Assembly (NCBI GenBank): GCA_004524595.1
Contig: SDOA01000034.1
Span: forward strand, 1-34,524
Origin: Candidatus Thorarchaeota archaeon
GTDB lineage: Archaea > Asgardarchaeota > Thorarchaeia > Thorarchaeales > Thorarchaeaceae
Direction: 5' to 3'
Length of the DNA: 34,524 bases
Below the pieces are notes generated by a model that was not told where the DNA came from, made no database searches, and worked only from the letters and a program-made list of their open reading frames with translations. The position numbers and the translations under genes were made by a program. Below, piece after piece: positions 16,054-22,996 of this stretch (position 1 is the first letter of the stretch; every line of letters begins with the position of its first letter).

Positions 16054-17358
16054 TTGTCAGTTACAGAGGTGTTGCTTCCCAGCGGGAGCGCTTCAGATGT
16101 AATAGAGACTAGAAGACATGAGATACTTGGCCTTAATGGAAAACTTTGGCGCCTAGCGCTTGTTGCGGGAATTGCTCAGCTTTCTGTGAGCATTTGGACC
16201 TGGCAATTCGCTATTTTTCTGGACACATTTCTAACACCTTGGGATATAGGTCTAACTTTCACTATTGGTACTCTTGCAGCACTAGTTGGATATCCAATCT
16301 CCGGTGCAATGGCTGATTATTTTGGAAGAAAAAAGACTATGATCTTTGCCTTTGTTCCTCTTTGCTTAGGTCTATTTATGCTCTTCATCCTGCCAACTTG
16401 GCCTTTTGTTGTGGTGTCATATGGTCTGACACAGTTCGGATGGAGTTTTATTATCATAATCTCAAGAGCAATGCCTGCTGATGAGATCGCTAAAGAACAT
16501 CTTCCTGATTCAACTAAGAAGTTCACTATGGTCTTGATGCCTGCATTCCTGATGGATGGTATCAGTCCTATTCTTGCGGTGTTTCTAATTCAATCCGGAG
16601 CCAGTCTGAACTATTTACTACTCATCGGTGCTGTTGCAGGACTCTTTGCATTACTACTGACTATACTATTCGTCCAAGAGACCCTACATCCAGAAACCAA
16701 GAGAAAGGCTCAACTGGAGTCTAAGATATCTGTTAGGAAACTTGGACAAAAGTTCTGGTATTTCACTGGAGGTATGGTAGGGTATTATCTGGCCTGGGGT
16801 TTGGCGATTCCATACCTTGGACCACTTAGTGTTGATGAATGGGGAATTGATATATCAACATATGGTCTTACTTGGAGTGTTTTTTCACTATCGACTGTTA
16901 TCCTTATGTACAGCCTTAGTAGCTTTGCAGATAGAGGTAGACGAAGAGCTTTGATTGTTGGTCTCATCGTAAATGCAATCATTATGATATTATTTGGAAT
17001 TGGGTCTGGAGTCTTGACGATGTTTGCTTTGAATATCCTCTGGGCTGGTCCGATTGTGATATGGATTGGTGTTGAGCGAAGCTTGGCAATAGACGGTGTA
17101 GTTGAGCAATTCAAGGGTCGTGCTTTAGGTACTTATCAATTGATTACAAGTGTGACTGGACTAATTGCAACACCTGTGGGTGCACTGATTTGGGAATTTA
17201 CATCAAGCTTGAGATTTCTCTGGATAATTTCTGGACTGCTAGCTCTCTTATCGGTATCAATGATATACTGGGGGATCTACTATCAACCACGACCTAGAAT
17301 CAAGTCGAACGTTAAGATTCGGCGTAAACAAGTTACAAAGAGTCCAGCTCAGAGGTAA
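16054..17358 (+). CDS. MFS transporter
   Basis: 434 residues, 12 predicted membrane helices in two halves with a central cytoplasmic loop (about 205-235). The MFS motif A between helices 2 and 3 is GAMADYFGRKK, and a weaker copy SFADRGRRRAL lies in the second half. The substrate is not readable. The start is TTG 16054: GAGGT at 16040-16044 stands 9 nt upstream, an in-frame stop (TGA) occurs at 16039, and no in-frame ATG occurs before the transmembrane region. A TATA-like TTCATATAG lies near 15991-15999. The basic C-terminal tail is cytoplasmic. No neighbour suggests a pathway. Confidence 0.85.
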   Translation: MSVTEVLLPSGSASDVIETRRHEILGLNGKLWRLALVAGIAQLSVSIWTWQFAIFLDTFLTPWDIGLTFTIGTLAALVGYPISGAMADYFGRKKTMIFAFVPLCLGLFMLFILPTWPFVVVSYGLTQFGWSFIIIISRAMPADEIAKEHLPDSTKKFTMVLMPAFLMDGISPILAVFLIQSGASLNYLLLIGAVAGLFALLLTILFVQETLHPETKRKAQLESKISVRKLGQKFWYFTGGMVGYYLAWGLAIPYLGPLSVDEWGIDISTYGLTWSVFSLSTVILMYSLSSFADRGRRRALIVGLIVNAIIMILFGIGSGVLTMFALNILWAGPIVIWIGVERSLAIDGVVEQFKGRALGTYQLITSVTGLIATPVGALIWEFTSSLRFLWIISGLLALLSVSMIYWGIYYQPRPRIKSNVKIRRKQVTKSPAQR

Positions 17359-17378
17359 GTATTGAATGTGCTCTGCGG

Positions 17379-17738
17379 TTAGAAGACAATCCCCCTATTC
17401 ATCTTCACCTTTCCATTTTCTATTGGAACTCCTTCTTCTTCACAGTGCTTGCATCTTCCCAGAGCTCTAGTTTTATCTCCCCCAAAACTACCATCCTCCT
17501 TTACAACACGATGACAGGCAACGACAGGAAAGAGAGGATTTTTGTGAAGGGAGTTCGCGACTGCTCGATAAGCTTTTGGCTTACCTATCATCTTGGCAAT
17601 TCGTCCGTATGTACTGACCTTACCCTTTGGTATCTTAAAGGTGGCTGCATAGACCATGCTATCGAATTTTGAGTATCCAGGGATTTCCAGAGTTGCGCGT
17701 CGTACATCATCTTCAGTCTTGATTTTACTTAGATCCAT
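17379..17738 (-). CDS. Methylated-DNA--protein-cysteine methyltransferase-like protein
   Basis: 119 residues, matching only the C-terminal catalytic domain of MGMT. This family moves alkyl groups from O6-methylguanine to its own cysteine. Visible motifs are IPKGKVSTYGRIAKMIG, YRAVANSLHKNP and VVACHRVV, with the acceptor C75. The residue before it is Ala, where PCHRV is usual. The cysteine is kept, so this is not a PWHR alkyltransferase-like protein. After the domain comes CKHC (C96, C99), an extra cysteine pair. ATG 17738 is chosen over GTG 17744 because GAGGAG then stands 5 nt upstream. It is convergent with the MFS gene. It is probably active in repair, but could have a sensing role. Confidence 0.85.
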   Translation of the reverse strand: MDLSKIKTEDDVRRATLEIPGYSKFDSMVYAATFKIPKGKVSTYGRIAKMIGKPKAYRAVANSLHKNPLFPVVACHRVVKEDGSFGGDKTRALGRCKHCEEEGVPIENGKVKMNRGIVF

Positions 17739-17898
17739 ATTCACTCCTCATTTCTTGATTCAATGTAATGAGCCATACAATTCTAGATATGGATATTTCA
17801 CTCACGGCATCCGAGTATCAAGAAACATCAAAAACTACATCATTTTTAGAAAGAGAGATAAGGCTCATAGACATTGTGAATGCAAGAGAGGGTATTAG

Positions 17899-18348
17899 AT
17901 GAGTGAAACGGATGAACGCATCACTATCAAAAGTGTCCTTGTAGCAGTAGATGGCTCTGAACATTCCAACAAAGCAGTCAGATATGCTTGCGCAATCGGA
18001 CCCCCATTAGGCGCTGACGTTGTTTTACTACATGTTGTACCTATGGTAGTTTCTGCAACACCTTATCACGATACGGTTTCAGACCAGCCTTTTCTCTCCC
18101 TTCAGAAGGTTGGAGAAGATATACTGGAGCGAGCCAAACGGTTGGCATATCAGTGTGGTTGTGAAGTCATCGATATGATATCTCATGGTGACCCTGCTGC
18201 AAGAATCATTGACATTGCTACTGAGAGGGGCGTCAGTCTCATCATTATAGGTTCACGAGGTGTTAGTGGAATCAAGAGGCTTTTCACTGGTTCCATTAGT
18301 GATAAGGTTTCAAAGAGTGCATCCTGTCCAGTAATGATTGTGCGTTAA
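17899..18348 (+). CDS. Universal stress protein, UspA family
   Basis: 149 residues, one Usp domain. The N-terminal VLVAVDGSEHSNKAVRYA and C-terminal GSRGVSGIKRLFTGSISD give the ATP-binding form of the family (G-x2-G-x9-G-S). UspA proteins bind ATP or other nucleotides and act in stress responses or as partners of transporters and enzymes. GAGAGGGT lies just before ATG 17899. The gene precedes an ASKHA ATPase by 29 nt on the same strand, so the two are likely one transcript. The ligand and partner are not known from sequence. Confidence 0.9.
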   Translation: MSETDERITIKSVLVAVDGSEHSNKAVRYACAIGPPLGADVVLLHVVPMVVSATPYHDTVSDQPFLSLQKVGEDILERAKRLAYQCGCEVIDMISHGDPAARIIDIATERGVSLIIIGSRGVSGIKRLFTGSISDKVSKSASCPVMIVR

Positions 18349-18377
18349 ACATCCAGAACTGCACGAGATGTTGTCTG

Positions 18378-19643
18378 GTGTCAAAAAGAAAAAAGTATGG
18401 CATAACTATTGATATCGGGACTACTAATATCATCATTCATCTTGTAAGATGTAGCGATAATGCCCTTGTGAATCAATTACTATTGAAGAATCCCCAAGTT
18501 GAGTATGGAGCAGATGTGATCTCAAGAATCAGATCAGCTCGTAAAAACAAGGATGCACAAAGAAAGCTCGTTCTACAGATCCGGAATTCTATTCGAAAGG
18601 GAATTGCTGGAATCCTCGAGGAAACCAGAATAAAGCCAATTACTGTATCAGATGTTGTAATTGTCGGAAATACTGTAATGCACCATTTCTTCTTTGACCT
18701 ACCGACTGATTCCCTAACAGTTGCTCCATATACTGCAGTAGAGAAAGATTCGATTTTGAAATCAGCTTCGGAAGTAGATCTAGATATACTTCCCAATGCG
18801 GATGTGTATTCTCCACCTGTTATTGAATCCTTCATCGGACCTGATGCTATTGCTGTTTTATTTGCTAGTGGTTACTTGAGAGAACAAACAAGATCCATGA
18901 CCATCGATGTTGGGACTAATACTGAGGTCTCCGTCATTACACCTGAGGGAATTTGGATTGCATCTGCAGCGTCTGGTCCTGCTTTTGAGGGAATGGCTAT
19001 CGAATGTGGTATGAGTGGTGAGATTGGTGCTATTGAATCTGTTAGGATTAATCCAGAAACCTATGAACCATCTCTGTCAATAATCGATAATAACCAATCT
19101 CGAGGTATCTGTGGAACCGGGGTGATATCACTGATAGCGGCTCTTTTGGAGTCTGGTCTTCTGCTCCCTAGAGGTTCTTTTAACCATGCAATACAATCAC
19201 AATGGACTTCCTTCGATTCTGTTCCTGCTTACTACATTGTTGCTCCACAAACCTCTTCGTCTACAGGAAAGGAGATTATTCTCACACAACCAGACCTTAG
19301 AATGCTTCAGCAGTCAAAAGCTGCAGTACGTGCCGCAACTGATTTAGTCTTGAGAAAATCTGTATCAAACTCCGATGAGATTAATAATCTATTTCTAACT
19401 GGTATCTTTGGTTCTGGTCTTTTAGTTGATGATGCTTACCGAATAGGAATGTTACCACGTTTCACTAATGCTTCGGTGACGCAATCGAGAAATGGCGCAA
19501 TTCAAGGTGCTGACATGCTCTTGAGTGCGGAAAACAGAGAAACTGCTGAACGTATATCTCAGCAAATAAATTATATCGAGCTCATGGACAATGAGGAATT
19601 CAACCAGCTATTTGTTGAATCATTGCCATTCTCTAGTAAATGA
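18378..19643 (+). CDS. Stand-alone ASKHA ATPase, RACo/DUF4445-like
   Basis: 421 residues. RACo proteins use ATP to reactivate corrinoid iron-sulfur proteins or methyltransferases; full-length forms have an N-terminal 2Fe-2S ferredoxin domain, a linker, and this ASKHA part. Here only the ATPase part is present: phosphate-1 motif IDIGTTNIIIHL (9-20), VVIVGNTVMHHFF (about 92-104), FIGPDA, and the second phosphate motif IDVGTNTEVSV. ICGTGVISLIAALLESGLL follows. GTG 18378 has no ATG alternative nearby. There are no cysteine motifs for iron-sulfur clusters. No corrinoid methyltransferase gene is in the window, so its client is unknown. It overlaps the end of the convergent PPAT gene by 11 bases. 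Confidence 0.82.
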   Translation: MSKRKKYGITIDIGTTNIIIHLVRCSDNALVNQLLLKNPQVEYGADVISRIRSARKNKDAQRKLVLQIRNSIRKGIAGILEETRIKPITVSDVVIVGNTVMHHFFFDLPTDSLTVAPYTAVEKDSILKSASEVDLDILPNADVYSPPVIESFIGPDAIAVLFASGYLREQTRSMTIDVGTNTEVSVITPEGIWIASAASGPAFEGMAIECGMSGEIGAIESVRINPETYEPSLSIIDNNQSRGICGTGVISLIAALLESGLLLPRGSFNHAIQSQWTSFDSVPAYYIVAPQTSSSTGKEIILTQPDLRMLQQSKAAVRAATDLVLRKSVSNSDEINNLFLTGIFGSGLLVDDAYRIGMLPRFTNASVTQSRNGAIQGADMLLSAENRETAERISQQINYIELMDNEEFNQLFVESLPFSSK

Positions 19644-20121
19644 GGTTCTTTGTATCAAAGACTTCTCCTGATCTTACTCTTGTTGACGAGAGCGGTTGTC
19701 CATCAGGGGTTCTTACCATGGGTACTATTATGATGTGAAATCTCTTCAATCCATTATCGATTCTTAGTTGATTGATATCAAAAGCATTCTGAACCACACT
19801 GATCTCATCTGATATAATGAGTGCCTCGAGATCTTCCATCTTATCTGCACCGCCTTCCATCGTTTCAATAGGAAAGATAGAACACCTATTCGGGTCGCAT
19901 TCAGCTCTGATGAAATCTTCCAGCATTGTTTGTCTAGTGGAGAATGGTTGAATAAGGTCTCTCTGTTGTTTGTTGTAAAGCATTGCATCAGTGGTCAATC
20001 CTATTGCAACATTCTTCCCGATTCTAAATGCAGTTCTGAGAATATGTTTATGCCCCTCATGAAGATGATCAAAAGAACCAGCGAAGACGACATTGTTGTA
20101 AAAGTACGTGTCGTCTCCCAG
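19633..20121 (-). CDS. coaD: Archaeal phosphopantetheine adenylyltransferase, CTG start proposed
   Basis: 162 residues if started at CTG 20121. The enzyme joins ATP and phosphopantetheine in coenzyme A synthesis. The nucleotidyltransferase motif HLHEGH (H21, H24) sits in VVFAGSFDHLHEGHKH, then IGLTTDAM follows, and the C-terminal SSTRVR motif is present. These match archaeal CoaD and not bacterial CoaD. The first canonical start in frame, TTG 19998, would remove the catalytic HxGH. Upstream the frame runs to TAA 20127-20125, the peptidase stop, with no ATG, GTG or TTG. CTG 20121 lies 10 nt after AGGAG. Readthrough of that stop, or a base error, are alternatives. The ends of this gene and the ASKHA gene overlap by 11 bases. 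Confidence 0.75.
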   Translation of the reverse strand: MGDDTYFYNNVVFAGSFDHLHEGHKHILRTAFRIGKNVAIGLTTDAMLYNKQQRDLIQPFSTRQTMLEDFIRAECDPNRCSIFPIETMEGGADKMEDLEALIISDEISVVQNAFDINQLRIDNGLKRFHIIIVPMVRTPDGQPLSSTRVRSGEVFDTKNLIY

Positions 20122-20124
20122 TTC

Positions 20125-22116
20125 TTACACACTCCTAGATTCTATAATACCTACCTCTACTAAGTCTTTAACGATAGCTAGAAGATCACTTGATTCGATG
20201 TCTCCAAATTGGAAACAGAGCATATCCCAAATAATATCGAGTGATGTCCAGTCTTTGGACATGTTCAACAGCTCATCAAGCCTATCCCATGCATGAGGTT
20301 CCTTTTTCCTCATCTCTGCATACTTAGGAGCTTTCTCACCAAGTTTCAATAGAAGAAAGGTTGGACTCAGTGCATGTCTATGAATTCTCTTGACTTCAAT
20401 TCCAAAGCTCTTAGGGTCCAATACAATCTGGTCTTCCTGCATCGCTTCGAGGCCCACTTCAGCACAAGCCCCCTCATAGGCCTTCCTAGCAATCACCATT
20501 TCAGTAGTATATACCATTTGAAGACTAGTCTTCAGAGCGTTTCTAATTGCCTCTTGTTCTGCAATTAACGACCACTCGGAGGTTGCTTTATCTAAAGTTG
20601 CTTGACCTAGGTCATGAGCATGCCCTAGCCATCTGATGACACGTGGGTAAATCTTCTCTGGGTCTCCAAGACAGCGTGACAATTCTGTGACACCATTTGC
20701 GGATACTTGTTGCATGAGCTCAATAAACTCATTACGACAATAAGTCAAGATGGTTTCTTCATAGACATGCTTTGGTAAGACCATCGAAAGTGTAGACAAT
20801 GCAGCCACGCGAGATGCATATGCCATCTGCCTTGTGTCTATCTTATCTATTGTATCAGTAGATGTGTGGTAGAATCGGTCAGGATCTTGATTCAGCATTA
20901 CTGCAGGAATAGCAACAGTGGCATCTGTTAACATGAAGTGGTCACTACCAGCACCATATCTCTCATACTTGAATGGTAAGGGCGACATGGTTCCACTCTG
21001 AATTCTATCATCTTTTCTTGATGCTTCTGTTGTCAACCAGTATCTTACTACATTGTTGAGTGTTGTTGGTAATGAGAAGGGTGTCCGTAAGAGAGTAAAC
21101 ACTGAACCTGCCTTTGCAGGATTTGCACCAACCATATCCATGTTTAACATTCCGATACAGTGTTTGAGAATTTCTTTCTCTCTGTCAATGAAATAGATGG
21201 TTCCAGACCATTCAGGCATCCAGATAAAACGAATTGAATAGGCTAATTTTGGAATTTTCTCTTCCTTCAGGAGATGTGTAATGACTCTAAGTACTTCCAA
21301 TAGACTACCGCTTCCTGATGCATTATCATTAGCTCCTGGATTTGGATGACAAATGTGAGCAGCTACCCAAAATTCCTTCGTTCTATCTTCTCCTGGTATT
21401 AGAGCTGTGAGAACTTCGGTCTTACCATCTACAAGTTTAGCATCAACCTGTGCCTTGACTCTTACTGTCTTTCCTTCCTCTAATAGCGCTTTAAGCTTCA
21501 ATCCATCCGCTTGAGCCAACGCAAATCCAAAGGTTGTCTTCTCTCGTTCATCGCCTGATGGCCATATAGCATCGTATCTACGAAGGCTTGCGAACTCGTC
21601 TTGGCTAGATGGAGGGACAAAAGTCAGTATCCCCGTAGCTCCATGTTGAATACATGCAACTCGATGGACCATTCTTGCCATCCCTTCAGTTAAGACGATC
21701 TTACCCTTGACATCTTTTCCTTGGTAATCTTCAGGACTCAGTCCCTTTCCAATAAAGACTACTTCTGACTCTATATCTATTGATGTGGAATGTGCAATCA
21801 ACGATATTGGTTCAGCAGTAAAATCAGCAAGGATCTTTTCCTCTGGTTCGATAAGAGCAAGTATTCCGCTCTTGGGTTCCCATCCGATGACAGCTTCCCA
21901 TGTACCAATAGTAGTCTTGCCATCAGCAGGATAATCAAAGAGATTGACTTCCACATTCGGAAAAGTTTCCATCTCTTGCTCCACATACATGATAGCATCA
22001 TGAATACCAGGACTTGCTTGGATTCTGTGAAATGACGATATAGCCTGCACGTATCCCTTTGCTTTGATACCTGAAATTGTATCTGTTACTATCTTTACTA
22101 TCTCATCCGGTAGCAT
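20125..22116 (-). CDS. M28-family aminopeptidase-like protein with PA and winged-helix-like parts
   Basis: 663 residues, no signal peptide, so probably cytosolic. The M28 di-zinc site is complete: H254/H257 in AHICHPNPGANDN with D264, E302 in MPEWSG, D327 in NMDMVG, and H417 in RFYHTSTDT. Before it, residues 115-170 look like a PA insert (GKDVKGKIVLTEG). The last 45 residues (DIIWDMLCFQFGDIESSDLLAIVKDLVEVGI) look like a winged helix. The family usually removes N-terminal residues from peptides; this longer form resembles DUF4910-like peptidases. ATG 22116 has AGAGGA just upstream. Its stop codon is in the same frame as the PPAT gene that follows, and an AGGAG inside its end probably serves that gene. 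Confidence 0.85.
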   Translation of the reverse strand: MLPDEIVKIVTDTISGIKAKGYVQAISSFHRIQASPGIHDAIMYVEQEMETFPNVEVNLFDYPADGKTTIGTWEAVIGWEPKSGILALIEPEEKILADFTAEPISLIAHSTSIDIESEVVFIGKGLSPEDYQGKDVKGKIVLTEGMARMVHRVACIQHGATGILTFVPPSSQDEFASLRRYDAIWPSGDEREKTTFGFALAQADGLKLKALLEEGKTVRVKAQVDAKLVDGKTEVLTALIPGEDRTKEFWVAAHICHPNPGANDNASGSGSLLEVLRVITHLLKEEKIPKLAYSIRFIWMPEWSGTIYFIDREKEILKHCIGMLNMDMVGANPAKAGSVFTLLRTPFSLPTTLNNVVRYWLTTEASRKDDRIQSGTMSPLPFKYERYGAGSDHFMLTDATVAIPAVMLNQDPDRFYHTSTDTIDKIDTRQMAYASRVAALSTLSMVLPKHVYEETILTYCRNEFIELMQQVSANGVTELSRCLGDPEKIYPRVIRWLGHAHDLGQATLDKATSEWSLIAEQEAIRNALKTSLQMVYTTEMVIARKAYEGACAEVGLEAMQEDQIVLDPKSFGIEVKRIHRHALSPTFLLLKLGEKAPKYAEMRKKEPHAWDRLDELLNMSKDWTSLDIIWDMLCFQFGDIESSDLLAIVKDLVEVGIIESRSV
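20130..20136 (-). promoter_or_regulatory. Shine-Dalgarno that supports the CTG start of PPAT
   Basis: AGGAGTG on the minus strand lies within the last codons of the M28 peptidase. The core AGGAG ends 10 nt, and the longer match ends 8 nt, before CTG 20121. No other start codon lies at useful distance in the PPAT frame. Confidence 0.5.
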
Positions 22117-22200
22117 AATATCCTCTCACACTAGTAGAAAATGTGTGAACTTCTACCATAAGTAGTCTACTACTACGGCGTAACAGTACTAAAATTTCGA

Positions 22201-22241
22201 TAAAAAAGAAAAACGACCGGAATTGTCGACTCAATCCCGGT
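22201..22241 (-). terminator. Hairpin plus T-run after ferritin
   Basis: Read on the minus strand, ACCGGGATT (22241-22233) pairs with AATTCCGGT (22224-22216), nine pairs with one G-T, loop of 8 nt. Then CG and a T-rich run follow (22213-22202). It begins 28 nt after the ferritin stop. Confidence 0.65.
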
Positions 22242-22269
22242 GTATTCCGACCATTTTGCCTTGCAAGGC

Positions 22270-22797
22270 TTATGGTGCTGTTGATTCTAATGGTACCGGC
22301 GGTGCTGCTGGTCGTGCACCAAGCTTTGCATCGAGTTGGAGGAGAGCCGGAACAGAATCTTTGATCATCTTCAGCATATCACGAATCTCCATTGTGTTTT
22401 TCTCTTCCTCAGTCTGCTCATTGTAGAACCATTGGAGCATAGCTTGAGTTGAACGGTCTCCAAGCTTTTCAGCAATAGCACCAATTTTGTAGATTCTGTC
22501 TGTCACTATGAGTTCATGGTGGTATGCATCTTCAAACACTTCAAAAGGTGAAGTCCATTCTGTTTTGGGTGCTTCAATTCCTTTCATAACAACTCTTCCA
22601 CCACGTTCAACTATGTGACGGTAGAACCTGATTGCATGACTGTATTCTTCATCAGCTTGTACTTCCATCCAGTGTGCCATACCAGACAGATTCTTCTCCT
22701 CAAACCATGTAGCCATTGATAAATAGATATAACCGCTATACAGTTCGAAGTTTATTTGATCGTTAATTGCATCGGTTAATTCTTTTGAAATCTCCAT
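22270..22797 (-). CDS. Ferritin, non-haem FtnA type
   Basis: 175 residues. Stores iron as a mineral inside a 24-subunit shell after oxidising Fe(II). The ferroxidase residues are present at the expected spacing: E18, E51, H54 (ADEEYSHA), E95 and Q128, as in bacterial FtnA; Y25 is also kept. The C-terminal tail is a proline- and alanine-rich extension (about 165-175). ATG 22797 is chosen over GTG 22806 because GAGGTG stands 6 nt before it. A BRE/TATA element lies about 75-85 nt upstream and gives a leader near 48 nt. It is divergent from the SpoIIM-fusion gene. A hairpin terminator follows it. Confidence 0.93.
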   Translation of the reverse strand: MEISKELTDAINDQINFELYSGYIYLSMATWFEEKNLSGMAHWMEVQADEEYSHAIRFYRHIVERGGRVVMKGIEAPKTEWTSPFEVFEDAYHHELIVTDRIYKIGAIAEKLGDRSTQAMLQWFYNEQTEEEKNTMEIRDMLKMIKDSVPALLQLDAKLGARPAAPPVPLESTAP

Positions 22798-22870
22798 ATT
22801 GTACACCTCAACTTACAGGTTTTTCGATTTCTGTTCGTTGATATAATTCACAATAGCTAATTCAAGTGTC

Positions 22871-22882
22871 TTTAAACTTTCG
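22871..22882 (-). promoter_or_regulatory. BRE plus TATA of ferritin gene
   Basis: The minus strand reads CGAAAGTTTAAA, a clear BRE-like CGAAAG and TATA. Predicted start of transcription is near 22845-22850, giving a leader of about 50 nt that has room for regulation. Confidence 0.55.
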
Positions 22883-22996
22883 GTAAGGCAAAGAAAAAGC
22901 ATAATGGAGTCTAGAAATTACCTCTAGTTAGTGCAACGAACCTTTTTCTATTGGAATTAGAAGTATTTGCTCCATATTCAATTTGGAGTGAGAACC

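Noticed and set aside
16026..16068. ATG codons at 16026 and 16038 as the MFS start
   Set aside because: Both are out of frame with the MFS protein; TTG 16054 has GAGGT at the right distance.
17379..19998. Defence or DNA-modification island around the MGMT gene
   Set aside because: Neighbours are an MFS transporter, UspA and an ASKHA ATPase; no nuclease, methylase or toxin motifs were seen.
19633..20121. PPAT as a pseudogene
   Set aside because: Both catalytic motifs and the full domain are intact with no internal stop; only the start codon is unusual, and a good Shine-Dalgarno precedes CTG.
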